Of a stretch of DNA of 64,000 nt, positions 1 through 9,283 are shown one piece after another (position 1 is the stretch's first letter; the number at the start of each line of letters is the position of its first letter). Source of the DNA: CAYPEK01 sp964409645 (lineage in GTDB: Bacteria > UBP15 > UBA6099); contig CAYPEK010000003.1 in the NCBI GenBank assembly GCA_964409645.1, forward strand, positions 1 to 64,000, read 5' to 3'. A program made the position numbers and the translations under genes. Under the pieces are notes generated by a model. The model saw only the letters and a list, made by a program, of their open reading frames with translations, was not told the DNA's origin and did no database searches.

Positions 1-1045
1 GAATCTGAGTATCCTCAAATTCCTTGGATTCGAGCAGATATTCAAGAACAGCCTGACGACGCTTCCGATGGGCGGCGGTAAGGGCGGATCGGATTTTGAT
101 CCGAAAGGTAAATCGGATAACGAAGTTATGCGCTTCTGCCAATCGTTTATGACGGAATTATGCAAACATGTCGGGCAATATACGGATGTTCCAGCCGGTG
201 ATATCGGTGTCGGCGGGCGCGAAATCGGATATATGTACGGGCAGTACAAGAGAATCCGTGGAGAAGTGACGGGCGTTCTGACAGGTAAGGGACTTAATTG
301 GGGTGGAAGTCTCATTCGGCCGGAAGCCACAGGCTACGGACTTGTTTATTTTGCGCAGGAAATGCTGAAAACCCGCGGCGAGGGCTTCGAAGGAAAGACT
401 GTTGCGATCAGCGGTTCCGGAAATGTGGCTCAGTATGCGGCGGCGAAGGCAAACGAACTTGGCGCTAAGGTAGTGTGCTTTTCGGATTCGACGGGTTGTG
501 TTTGCGATGAGGACGGGATCTGCGGCGAGAAGCTGGACTATGTGATGGAGTTGAAGAATGTTAAACGCGGACGAATCAAGGAATATGCGGATAAGTTCCG
601 CTGCGATTACAAAGTGAACGGAAAAGTTTGGGACATCAAGTGCGATATAGCGCTTCCCTGCGCAACGCAAAACGAGTTGAATGAAGAGGATGCAAAGCGG
701 CTTGTAAAGAACGGTTGTGCATGTGTGGCGGAAGGTGCAAACATGCCGAGCACGCCGGGCGCGGCGGAAGTATTTCTTAAGAATGGAGTGCTTTTCGGGC
801 CGGGCAAAGCCGCCAATGCGGGTGGCGTTGCGACGAGTGGTCTTGAAATGAGCCAGAACAGCATGAGGACGAGATGGGATCGGCAGGAGGTTGATAGCCG
901 GCTCCACGGCATTATGGTCAACATCCACGAAGCTTGTCTCGAAGCTTGCGACGAGTACGGATTGAAAGACAACTACATTGCCGGAGCGAACATAGCCGGA
1001 TTTGTTAAAGTTGCGGATGCGATGCTCGATCTTGGTGTTATTTAA
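1..1045 (+). CDS. gdhA: glutamate dehydrogenase, 5'-truncated by window edge
   Basis: Glutamate dehydrogenase interconverts glutamate with 2-oxoglutarate and ammonia using NAD(P)H. The reading frame is open from base 2, so the gene begins upstream of the window; about 347 codons are visible. The family signature LPMGGGKGGSDFDPKGKSD, carrying the substrate-binding lysines, spans the first internal Met at 68, which is therefore not the true start. A Rossmann nucleotide-binding motif SGSGNVAQYAAAK follows, and the end SGLEMSQNSMRTRW is typical of the hexameric, mostly NADP-type enzymes. The missing part should be roughly the first 100 residues. It appears monocistronic, with a possible hairpin terminator after it. 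Family assignment is very sure; cofactor preference is inferred. Confidence 0.96.
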   Translation, partial: NLSILKFLGFEQIFKNSLTTLPMGGGKGGSDFDPKGKSDNEVMRFCQSFMTELCKHVGQYTDVPAGDIGVGGREIGYMYGQYKRIRGEVTGVLTGKGLNWGGSLIRPEATGYGLVYFAQEMLKTRGEGFEGKTVAISGSGNVAQYAAAKANELGAKVVCFSDSTGCVCDEDGICGEKLDYVMELKNVKRGRIKEYADKFRCDYKVNGKVWDIKCDIALPCATQNELNEEDAKRLVKNGCACVAEGANMPSTPGAAEVFLKNGVLFGPGKAANAGGVATSGLEMSQNSMRTRWDRQEVDSRLHGIMVNIHEACLEACDEYGLKDNYIAGANIAGFVKVADAMLDLGVI

Positions 1046-1069
1046 GAATGAACTTGTCAGATTAAGCAT

Positions 1070-1104
1070 AACGGCCGGGCACTACGTCTGGCCGTTTGCT
1101 TTTT
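1070..1104 (+). terminator. possible Rho-independent terminator after gdhA
   Basis: Inverted repeat AACGGCC (1070-1076) and GGCCGTT (1090-1096) with a 13-nt loop, followed by TGCTTTTTG. The T-run is short and slightly displaced, so this is a moderate call. Confidence 0.55.
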
Positions 1105-1175
1105 GTGCCGGTTTATAATTAAAACATTATATAACGGGTATGAATTCAACAGTTCGAAGATGATCGAGGTGAAGT

Positions 1176-3806
1176 ATGGCGCAGGTAGATCTTCAGTTGA
1201 GCACTGGCCTGTCCGGACTTGATAAGATGTTGAAGGGATTGATTCCCGGAGACAATATAGTCTGGCATATTGATAAGATCGACGATGTGAGATTTCTTCT
1301 CGATCCGTACTGTGATAGTGCGAAGAGACGGGGAAGGAGAATTGTATATCTCCGTTTCGCCGGACACGAACCGCTGCTGACATCCGAATGTGGCGCGGAA
1401 GTATATGAACTGCAACCGCAAAACGGGTTCGAGATGTTCATATCCGAAGTGCACAAGATCATCAGAAAGACTGGCCGCGGCGGTTTTTTTGTTTTCGATT
1501 GCCTCACCGAACTTGCAAGTTCGTGGTACAGCGATCAGATGCTCGGCAATTTTTTCATGCTGACGTGCCCGTTTCTTTTCGACGTTGAGGTGATTGCGTA
1601 TTTTCCTATTCTAAGGGGGCAGCATTCTCAGGACGCGCTTCAGCCGATTCACGAGACAGCTCAGGTTGTGATCGATGTGTTTAGACACAAGGGCACTCTT
1701 TATATGCATCCTCTCAAGGTTCAGCAGAGACATTCTCCTACGATGTACATGCTTCATAAGGTGGATGAGAGCAGATTCGTGCCGGTGCTGGAAAGCGCGA
1801 CTATCTCTGAGATTATGATGTCGGTGCCGCGGCCGAATCTGGAATCGCCGGAAAGCCGTTACGGGTTCTGCAATAGGGTTTTTATGGAGGCGCGCGAGTA
1901 TCTCGAGCCCGACATCTGTGTCCAGAAAAGCCCGGTGGAAACCGAAAGGTATCTTAAGTTAATTCTGAGGATGATTATATCTCGGGACGAACGCGTGCTG
2001 GAACTTGCGGAAAAGCATCTTACGCTTGCAGATGTTATAAATGTAAGGAAGAGGATGATCGGAACCGGGCTGATAGGCGGTAAGTCGGTGGGAATGCTGA
2101 TCGCCCGTGCAATCCTGAAGAAGAACGGAGAAGAGGAAATTCTGGAACCGCACGATTCCTTCTACATAGGGTCGGATGTCTTTTATACGTTCGTTGTGAG
2201 AAACGGCAACTGGTATTTCATGGAGCGGCAGAAGCAAATAAAGGATTACATGGAAGGGGTGGACGAGGCCCGCAGACGGATGCTTACCGGGGACTTGCCG
2301 GATTCCATTATCAGACAGTTTTCCGAGATGCTGGATTATTATGGCCAGTCGCCGATTATTGTGAGATCGAGCAGCCTGCTGGAAGACAATTACGGAAATG
2401 CTTTTTCGGGGAAGTATGAGAGCGTGTTCTGCGCGAATCAGGGGTCGAGGGACAAGAGGCTTGAGGATTTCATATCCGCGGTTCGGACGATATATGCGAG
2501 CACGATGAGCGAAAAGGCTCTCTCTTACAGGAAGAGGCGAGGGCTGCTCGATCGAGACGAGCAGATGGCGTTGCTGGTCCAAAGGGTTTCGGGATCGATG
2601 CATGGCAGGCTTTTCTTTCCGCATGTGGCTGGTGTTGGGTATTCGTTCAATCCGTATGTATGGAATACGCAGATAGACCCTGATGCCGGAATGATCCGGC
2701 TGGTGTTTGGTCTCGGAACCCGTGCGGTTGACCGTTCGGACGACGACTATACGAGAGTTGTTTCGCTGAGCGCGCCTGAGATCCGGCCCGAGACTGATAT
2801 AGACAAGGTGAGAAGATATGCGCAGAGAAAGGCGGATGTGATCGACCTAGATTCGAATCAGATTAATTCGATGTATTTTGAGGACATTATTTCATCAGGC
2901 TCGGATATTCCGGTCGATATGATATGTTCGCGGGACATTGAGGCTGAACGCGCGGCGGCGAGGATTGGTAAAAAGAACTACAGATCGTGGGTTCTGACAT
3001 TCGATAAGCTTTTGAAGGAAACACCTTATGTCGAAACTATGCGAAAAATGCTGAAAACGATAGCCGACGCGTATAACTGCAACGTGGATATCGAATTCAC
3101 TACGAATTTCCTGAACGGCGGGCTGAAAATAAACCTTCTTCAATGCAGGCCGCTTCAGGTGAAGAGTTACGGGCCGATTTACGAAGCGCCGAAAGATATT
3201 GCCGAGGAGGATTTGATTCTCAGAAGCAACGGGCCGGTGATTGGAACTGGCAGGGTTGCTACTGTAGATTGGATCATTTATGTGTCGCCTTCGATATATG
3301 GCGTGTTGCCGATGGACAACCGATATGCGGTTGCCCGGACGATAGGTCAGATAATGCATCACGAAGATGTAATGAATGCGCCCTGCCGTATGCTTGTCGG
3401 CCCCGGCAGATGGGGTTCGGCGATGCCTGCGCTTGGAGTGCCCGTTTCGTTTTCTGAGATTAATACGGTATCGATACTATGTGAGATTGTCGCTATGAAT
3501 GAAAATCTCGTGCCGGATATTTCTCTCGGAACGCATTTTTTTAATGACCTAGTGGAAGCAGACATTCTATATATGGGGCTGTTCCCGGGAAGTGATGATA
3601 ATGTGATAAACGAGCGTTTTATCATGCATTCGCCGAATATGCTGATGGAGCTTGCGCCGCAAGCGGGCGAACTTTCGGATGCAATTAAGGTAATAAAAAC
3701 ACAGATGCTTCCATATAACAAAATTCTTAAGATGAACTCGAATGCCATGGAGCAGCGCGTTCTTATGTATCTTGAGGACGCGGAGAAGGGAACCCCGCCC
3801 GTTTAA
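1176..3806 (+). CDS. KaiC-like domain fused to PEP-synthase-type ATP-grasp domain
   Basis: An 876-residue cytoplasmic protein with a clear Shine-Dalgarno (GAGGTGAAG) before ATG. The N-terminal ~230 residues look like a RecA/KaiC fold (opening STGLSGLDKMLKGLIPGDN), but no Walker A lysine pattern is visible. From about residue 295 a pyruvate-phosphate-dikinase/PEP-synthase ATP-binding domain follows: IGGKSVGML, IIVRSSSLLEDNYGNAFSGK and MALLVQRVSGS match the family's glycine loop, RSSxxxED and VQR motifs. The C-terminal ~200 residues contain LVGPGRWGSA and SLGTHFFNDLVEADILY and lack the phospho-histidine (TSHAA-type) and PEP-barrel domains. It is therefore unlikely to be a PEP synthase; the reaction is unknown. 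It stands alone between gdhA and convergent tldD. Confidence 0.8.
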   Translation: MAQVDLQLSTGLSGLDKMLKGLIPGDNIVWHIDKIDDVRFLLDPYCDSAKRRGRRIVYLRFAGHEPLLTSECGAEVYELQPQNGFEMFISEVHKIIRKTGRGGFFVFDCLTELASSWYSDQMLGNFFMLTCPFLFDVEVIAYFPILRGQHSQDALQPIHETAQVVIDVFRHKGTLYMHPLKVQQRHSPTMYMLHKVDESRFVPVLESATISEIMMSVPRPNLESPESRYGFCNRVFMEAREYLEPDICVQKSPVETERYLKLILRMIISRDERVLELAEKHLTLADVINVRKRMIGTGLIGGKSVGMLIARAILKKNGEEEILEPHDSFYIGSDVFYTFVVRNGNWYFMERQKQIKDYMEGVDEARRRMLTGDLPDSIIRQFSEMLDYYGQSPIIVRSSSLLEDNYGNAFSGKYESVFCANQGSRDKRLEDFISAVRTIYASTMSEKALSYRKRRGLLDRDEQMALLVQRVSGSMHGRLFFPHVAGVGYSFNPYVWNTQIDPDAGMIRLVFGLGTRAVDRSDDDYTRVVSLSAPEIRPETDIDKVRRYAQRKADVIDLDSNQINSMYFEDIISSGSDIPVDMICSRDIEAERAAARIGKKNYRSWVLTFDKLLKETPYVETMRKMLKTIADAYNCNVDIEFTTNFLNGGLKINLLQCRPLQVKSYGPIYEAPKDIAEEDLILRSNGPVIGTGRVATVDWIIYVSPSIYGVLPMDNRYAVARTIGQIMHHEDVMNAPCRMLVGPGRWGSAMPALGVPVSFSEINTVSILCEIVAMNENLVPDISLGTHFFNDLVEADILYMGLFPGSDDNVINERFIMHSPNMLMELAPQAGELSDAIKVIKTQMLPYNKILKMNSNAMEQRVLMYLEDAEKGTPPV

Positions 3807-3829
3807 CTTTGAATCAAAAACTGACAGGG

Positions 3830-5224
3830 TTAAATGCTGCCGCCGACAACCAGTTTTTTAACTCTGATATGTGGGCCACCGTTATCAACAGGAACTCCTT
3901 GACCGCTTTTCCCGCATGTTCCCGGTGATGCAAGGTGGAATTCGCCGCTCACCGCGTCAACATTTTCAAGAGCTTCCAAAACCATGCCGGATACGGAAAC
4001 GTCGCGCAACTGATCGTGAAGGGCTCCGTTTTTTATGAGCCAACCCTCGGCGGCCCGGCAGGTAAATTGTCCTGTTTCAGTGGAAACGTAGCCGCTCAAA
4101 GCGCCTTTAAGGAGAATTCCGTGATCTATTCCCGACACCATCTGATCCAGAGTGAACGATCCCGGCGCGATGAAAGTATTGCTCATGCGCACAATTGGCC
4201 TGTTCTGCGAGCCTTCGCTTCTTGCCGAGCCGTTAGGTTGAGCGCCGAAATGCTTTGCGGTTTCGAGATTGTGGAGGAAGTTTTTCAGAATGCCTTTTTC
4301 CACTAAAACTCTTTTCTGGCCGGGGATTCCCTCCGAATCGTATGGATATGATCCCCACGCGCCGTCAAGTGTGGAATCGTCTATGATGTCCACAAGTTCC
4401 GAACCGATCCGTTCGCCCATTCTGCCTTCAATAATTGATTCGCCTGCCCAGACGAGGTCTGCTTCGGAGTTGTGCCCGAATGCCTCATGAACGAACAGGC
4501 CTGTAACCGTGTGATCGAAAATAACGGGAAACTCTCCAGCAGGCGCGGGTTTCGCAGAAAGAAGTTCGATGGCGCGTTTGGCGGCGGCGCCTCCCACGTG
4601 TGAAGGGTCGGTTGCCTGTATCATCTCGAAACCTTCGAGTCTGCCTATGCTTTCGTATCCGCTCTGGCGCAGGTTCCCGTCGCGTGAAACAACCCGCACC
4701 GCGGCACGTGTGCGAATTGTTTCCATTTCTATATACGTACCGTAAGAGTTTGCTATCCGGGTCAGCGAAATCCCATCGGAGTAGTTTGTACGCGTGTTTT
4801 CAACCCTGCTGTCAAAATCGCGTGCTGCTTTTTCATAGTTGTAAACTGCTTTAACTTTATCCGAAATGGAAACTTTGTCTGGCCTCAATACCGCTTTACT
4901 CGATATTTTATCTTTGACAGGCGTGACTATCGCAACTGACGAATGCTCCAATATGTATGGAGCGGCGGTTTTCGCGCCTTCCAATGCTTCTTTGAGACAT
5001 TTTCGTGCTGATTTTCGGTCGGGTGAGTATGTTGTCGCGAACCCCCATGCGCCGTCCACAAGCACGCGTACTCCGATCGACTGTCCTCTCGACGAGTGAA
5101 CTTTTTCGGTTTTGCCGTTCTGAAGCTCTATTATTGTTGAAGAGCCTTCACCGCAACGCACGTCAGAAAATACAGCTCCGTTGTCGATTGCCTCGTTCAT
5201 CAAATCTTTCAGGACCTTTTCCAT
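3830..5224 (-). CDS. tldD: TldD/PmbA-family zinc metalloprotease
   Basis: A 464-residue protein, full length for the family. TldD and its partner PmbA/TldE form a protease that cleaves unfolded peptides, for example precursors of modified peptides. The zinc motif HEAFGH (HExxxH) lies near residue 245, and the C-terminal segment with CGKSGQGVPVDNGGP supplies the region holding the third ligand cysteine in TldD-type, metal-containing subunits. The N-terminal half (GVRVLVDGAWGFATTY) is also typical. No pmbA partner is in the window. The gene converges with the ATP-grasp gene with only 23 nt between stops. A good -10 (TATAAT) lies about 35 nt upstream of the start. Confidence 0.93.
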   Translation of the reverse strand: MEKVLKDLMNEAIDNGAVFSDVRCGEGSSTIIELQNGKTEKVHSSRGQSIGVRVLVDGAWGFATTYSPDRKSARKCLKEALEGAKTAAPYILEHSSVAIVTPVKDKISSKAVLRPDKVSISDKVKAVYNYEKAARDFDSRVENTRTNYSDGISLTRIANSYGTYIEMETIRTRAAVRVVSRDGNLRQSGYESIGRLEGFEMIQATDPSHVGGAAAKRAIELLSAKPAPAGEFPVIFDHTVTGLFVHEAFGHNSEADLVWAGESIIEGRMGERIGSELVDIIDDSTLDGAWGSYPYDSEGIPGQKRVLVEKGILKNFLHNLETAKHFGAQPNGSARSEGSQNRPIVRMSNTFIAPGSFTLDQMVSGIDHGILLKGALSGYVSTETGQFTCRAAEGWLIKNGALHDQLRDVSVSGMVLEALENVDAVSGEFHLASPGTCGKSGQGVPVDNGGPHIRVKKLVVGGSI

Positions 5225-5260
5225 CGATTACCCCGTTTCTCAAAGATAAGTCCACAGAAC

Positions 5261-5266
5261 ATTATA
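5261..5266 (-). promoter_or_regulatory. predicted -10 box for tldD
   Basis: On the minus strand the sequence reads TATAAT, 34-40 nt before the ATG. No convincing -35 is found at 16-18 nt; TTGAAT occurs at a 21-nt spacing. Treat as weak. Confidence 0.35.
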
Positions 5267-5383
5267 CCTCTAATTTACATTTTTCATATTCAATGAGATA
5301 AGACTGTCGAAGGCGAATAAATCTGTTACAATAAACAAAAAGCCGGCGTATGATAGCCGCAAAAATACGGAAGAGGGATTTTT

Positions 5384-8300
5384 ATGGATCGAAGAAACGG
5401 AGTGATGGTATTTATCTGGGTGGCGTTGGTGGCGGTTGTTTTATCAGCATCATCGATTCGAGGCGAGGAATCAGGCTATAAGCCCAAAACTTCAGAGATA
5501 AAAAAAATAATCGATAGTTTTACTGTTGATACTCCTAACTGGAAATACCGGTCCAAATGCGACGAGAAGTGTTTTCAGAAGGAAGTGCCTGAAGGTCTTA
5601 AATGGAAGGCAGCGGGCCCCGGTATGTATTGGCCGGAAGCGTTTCAGACTTTCTGGTTCAGGAAAATATATACGGTTCCGGACAAGGTGGAAGGCCGGTC
5701 AGTAAAAGGTTCGATAATAACTATGTACATGAATGTATCGGACCACGGGGAAGTATATGTGAACGGCGTCAAAGTCGGGGAGGAGAATGGGTCGGTTATA
5801 ACCGATAGTGCGGAGCCGGGTGAGAAGATTGTGATAGGCGTTAAGGTAACAAACGGCACGTGGCCGGGCGCGTATTTAGGAACTACTTTGAAATTTTCGG
5901 TGTTTGATGAGATAGAGAAAAAGACAAAAACTCTGCTTGAGACAGTGAACGCGGCGGCAAATTTTGTTCAATACGAAAAAGATAAGGACAAATGGACAAA
6001 TATTCTTAATAAATCGGTTGGAAAGATCGATATAGACGCTTTGAAAAACGGAAATGACGGCGAGTATTTTGCGTCGTTGGATGCGGCTAACGGCTCGATG
6101 TTGGCGTTGTCGCCGTTGTTCAAGCAATATACGGTTTATCTTGACGGATACTCTCATATCGACCTCGCGTGGCTATGGGATAAGGAAGAAGGCGAGATGG
6201 TGACGCGGAATACGTTGGATACTGTCTTTAAACTTCTGAATGAATACCCGGAGTGGATATATACGCACAGTCAGGCCCACGGTGTCAAATGGATGGAGGA
6301 CGACTATCCGGAAATATTTTCGAAACTGAAAGAGGATGTGGAAAAAGGCAGGATAGAGCTTGTTGGCGGCACGTGGAGCGAGAACGACTCCAATCTGCCC
6401 GGCGGCGAGGGACTTGTAAGGCAATTTCTCTATGGAAAAAGGTATTTCAGGGAGAAGTTCGGCAAAGATATAGTTGTCGGATGGACCCCTGACAGTTTCG
6501 GATACAATTGGAATCTCCCGCAGATTCTTGTGAAATCCGGAATGATAGGGTTCCTGACACAGAAATTGGGCAGCAATGAAGTTAACAGATTTCCATACGG
6601 AGTGTTTTGGTGGGAAGGCGCGGACGGTTCGAAGGTGCTGACGTATTTCCCGCCGAGCGGTTACGCGTCGGATGTGAAAAGAGCGGACGTTTTCGGTTTT
6701 TTATCATTCTTCAAAAGCGAGCATCATCTCAATGAAAACTACACGATATTCGGCGTGGGAGATCACGGCGGCGGTGTTACGCGCGAGCAGCTCAACAGGA
6801 TATTCGAGTTGAAGAAGGACCCGCTTTTTGCAAATGTAGAGTTCACATCTGCGGAAAAATACTACAAGCATCTTAATGACCTCGCAAAAACGTCGGATTT
6901 CCCAACGTGGGACGATGAACTCTATCTCGAACATCACAGAGGAACGTACACGACTCAGGCGAACAATAAAAAGAACAACCGGCGCACAGAGCAGTTGCTT
7001 CAGGATTCCGAGAAAGTCGCTTCGCTTGCGGGATTTGAAACCAAGATGGCATATCCGCAAAAGAAGTTATTCGACCAAGGATGGTATTACGTTCTGTTCA
7101 GTCACATGCACGATATTCTTCCGGGATCGGGCATAAGAAAAGTTTATGAGGATTCGGACAAGGATTACGCAATAGTATATAAGGCCACCGGAGAGGTGAT
7201 TGACGAATCTCTCAGCGAAATCGGTTCGAAAATCGACACAGACAAGGCGGGCGAGCCGCTGATGGTGTTCAATACGCTGTCATGGAAGAGAGACGCGTTG
7301 GTGGAATATGAATATCAGGGAATAACGGATAAGGTTGAAGTGACGGACAGCAACGGAGTTCAGACGCCCGCGCAGAAGGTTGAAAAAGGTGGCAAGAGTT
7401 ATCTGCTTTTTGAGGCGAGGGAGATGCCCGCAGGAGGATATAAGGTATATCAGGTGTTTCCGAACGGCGGTTCGAAGAGTAAAGCCTCAACTGCTTCGGA
7501 TGTGAAGATTGGCGATTATTTCATGGAAAACAAATATGTAAAGGTCACATTTGACCCGGCATCGGGCGATTTGTCGGGCGTTTTCGATAAGAAACTCGGA
7601 CGCGAACTTTTGACGGCTGGGAAGCAGTCGAATCTATTGCAAGCGTTCAAGGATACGCAGAATGCGTGGGAAATACAGACAAACGACCCGATCGTGGTAA
7701 CGGATGGTTCGAAATTGGAAGTTGTGGAGCGGGGTCCGGTGCGCTGGACGTTTAAGGTTATAAAAAAGGTCGGAGAATCGACATTCGAAAAATACGTTTC
7801 TTTGTGTGAGAACGATCCGCTTGTGTACGGGCGACTGGATGTAAGCTGGCACGAGAGGAACACAACCACGAAACTCGCGTTTAACCTAAATCTTTTAAAT
7901 GAGGATGCGTGGTTCGAGATTCCATACGCGGCGATCTCGCGAAAGGCGATACCGAAAACTAAGATGGAGATGGCCAAGTTCGAGGTATCGGCGCACAACT
8001 GGGTCGATTATACGGATAAGGACGGAAGTTGCGGTGTCAGTCTGCTTAATAATTCGAAATATGGATTCGATGTGAAGGATAATGTGATGAGGATGACACT
8101 TCTGAGATCGCCGATACATCCTGACACTGAAGCGGATCAGGGGAATCATTCGATTGAATATGCTCTTTATACACATGCTGGTGATTGGCGTGAGGCGGAC
8201 ACATCACGTCGCGGAAATGAGTTCAATTATAAAGCGCAGGTCGTTAAGCTGGATAAACACAAGGGCGCTTTATCCGCTGAGAAATCGTATTTTTCTGCGG

Positions 8301-8551
8301 CTCCTGACGATGTCAATTTGACGGTAATCAAGAGGGCAGAGGACGGAAATGCGTATGTGATAAGGATTGTGGAGACAGAGGGACAGCCGACTGAAGCGAA
8401 GATCAAGCTGCCGATGGAGCCGAAGAGTGTAGTCGAGACAAATCTGATCGAAGATGAGATGAAAGATGGCGCGGCGGTTAAGAAGGACGGCGATACGATA
8501 AATGTTAAACTCGGTAAGTATGAGATCAAGTCGCTTAAGATCACATTCTGA
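5384..8551 (+). CDS. secreted GH38 alpha-mannosidase
   Basis: A 1055-residue exported enzyme with an N-terminal signal peptide (hydrophobic residues about 8-27, ending near SSIRGEE). Glycoside hydrolase family 38 enzymes remove alpha-mannose residues from glycans using one zinc. The catalytic domain starts near residue 250 with YSHIDLAWLWD (His and Asp zinc ligands), continues with GGTWSENDSNLPGGEGLVRQ, the nucleophile loop GWTPDSFGYN (Asp near 369), and HMHDILPGSG (near 574, another zinc ligand). The N-terminal ~220 residues look like a beta-sandwich, and the C-terminal half matches the family's beta-rich domains. SD AGAGGGA precedes the ATG. It is single, followed by convergent queH. Two further GH38-type genes occur in the window. 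Substrate specificity cannot be read from sequence. Confidence 0.93.
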   Translation: MDRRNGVMVFIWVALVAVVLSASSIRGEESGYKPKTSEIKKIIDSFTVDTPNWKYRSKCDEKCFQKEVPEGLKWKAAGPGMYWPEAFQTFWFRKIYTVPDKVEGRSVKGSIITMYMNVSDHGEVYVNGVKVGEENGSVITDSAEPGEKIVIGVKVTNGTWPGAYLGTTLKFSVFDEIEKKTKTLLETVNAAANFVQYEKDKDKWTNILNKSVGKIDIDALKNGNDGEYFASLDAANGSMLALSPLFKQYTVYLDGYSHIDLAWLWDKEEGEMVTRNTLDTVFKLLNEYPEWIYTHSQAHGVKWMEDDYPEIFSKLKEDVEKGRIELVGGTWSENDSNLPGGEGLVRQFLYGKRYFREKFGKDIVVGWTPDSFGYNWNLPQILVKSGMIGFLTQKLGSNEVNRFPYGVFWWEGADGSKVLTYFPPSGYASDVKRADVFGFLSFFKSEHHLNENYTIFGVGDHGGGVTREQLNRIFELKKDPLFANVEFTSAEKYYKHLNDLAKTSDFPTWDDELYLEHHRGTYTTQANNKKNNRRTEQLLQDSEKVASLAGFETKMAYPQKKLFDQGWYYVLFSHMHDILPGSGIRKVYEDSDKDYAIVYKATGEVIDESLSEIGSKIDTDKAGEPLMVFNTLSWKRDALVEYEYQGITDKVEVTDSNGVQTPAQKVEKGGKSYLLFEAREMPAGGYKVYQVFPNGGSKSKASTASDVKIGDYFMENKYVKVTFDPASGDLSGVFDKKLGRELLTAGKQSNLLQAFKDTQNAWEIQTNDPIVVTDGSKLEVVERGPVRWTFKVIKKVGESTFEKYVSLCENDPLVYGRLDVSWHERNTTTKLAFNLNLLNEDAWFEIPYAAISRKAIPKTKMEMAKFEVSAHNWVDYTDKDGSCGVSLLNNSKYGFDVKDNVMRMTLLRSPIHPDTEADQGNHSIEYALYTHAGDWREADTSRRGNEFNYKAQVVKLDKHKGALSAEKSYFSAAPDDVNLTVIKRAEDGNAYVIRIVETEGQPTEAKIKLPMEPKSVVETNLIEDEMKDGAAVKKDGDTINVKLGKYEIKSLKITF

Positions 8552-8588
8552 GCCGGTGGTCGGAACAGCCCGAAATATTAGGGGTAAG

Positions 8589-9137
8589 TTATTTTCTTCT
8601 GCTGTACAGGCACCCACAGTATGATTGCCTGAAGAAGCCGTATTCTTTGCTGATATCGCAGCTTATCTTGAAGCCGTTTTTCTTCTTAAAATCGGCCTCA
8701 AAGAAATCAAGTGCTTTTTGATCCGCGACATCTCTGCCGATACGGTTGATTGTTTCAGCGTTTTTGTGTGGGCTGATCGAAAGGGTTGTCGTAAAGTTAT
8801 TAATGTTGTTTTTTTTTGCTTCACCGGCAGTTTTTTCGAGTCTCAATTTATAGCAGATTTCACATCGCCGGCCGCCTTCGCTGTCTTCTTCGTGTCCTGA
8901 TATTGCTTTTTCCCATTCTTCAACTTCGTAATCGCCGACAATCAGCTCGATTTCATTCTGCTCTGAGTATCGCTCAATTTCCGCTTTGCGCAATTCGTAT
9001 TCGTCTTCCGGCTGAATATTGGGGTTGAAGAAGAACAGACTGATCTCGAACTGTTCAGAAAGCACGTTAAAAACATGGGGTGTGCATGGAGCGCAACATG
9101 CATGAAGAAGAATTTGTTCTTTTTCACTTTTTTGCAT
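8589..9137 (-). CDS. queH: epoxyqueuosine reductase QueH
   Basis: A 182-residue protein of the QueH family (formerly DUF208), which performs the last step of queuosine tRNA modification, reducing epoxyqueuosine to queuosine; it replaces QueG and does not need cobalamin. The diagnostic cysteine pairs are all present: LLHACCAPC at the N-terminus, RRCEICYKLRL in the middle and QSYCGCLYS close to the C-terminus; these bind an iron-sulfur cluster and a further metal site in the family. The length is normal. The SD is weak (GGTATGAGAA). No other queuosine genes are in the window. It converges with the GH38 gene. Confidence 0.93.
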   Translation of the reverse strand: MQKSEKEQILLHACCAPCTPHVFNVLSEQFEISLFFFNPNIQPEDEYELRKAEIERYSEQNEIELIVGDYEVEEWEKAISGHEEDSEGGRRCEICYKLRLEKTAGEAKKNNINNFTTTLSISPHKNAETINRIGRDVADQKALDFFEADFKKKNGFKISCDISKEYGFFRQSYCGCLYSRRK

Positions 9138-9231
9138 TTCTCATACCGGTCATTATTAAATTCGAACCGTCCTTTAAAGATCATTCATATTATGGTCCGG
9201 ATTTCCGTGTATTCATATCGAATCATGGCAA

Positions 9232-9263
9232 AAAAAAGGGCCTCCGTTGAGAAGGCCCTTTTT
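9232..9263. terminator. bidirectional Rho-independent terminator
   Basis: AAAAAGGGCCT and AGGCCCTTTTT form a hairpin with a 9-nt loop, with A-run and T-run on either side. It sits just after the stop of the minus-strand secreted-protein gene ending at 9284, and can also insulate queH. Confidence 0.85.
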
Positions 9264-9283
9264 GAAATCTATCCTGTCGATAC

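Noticed and set aside
158..1069. 303-codon minus-strand open frame opposite gdhA
   Set aside because: Shadow of glutamate dehydrogenase; no family features, low-complexity composition.
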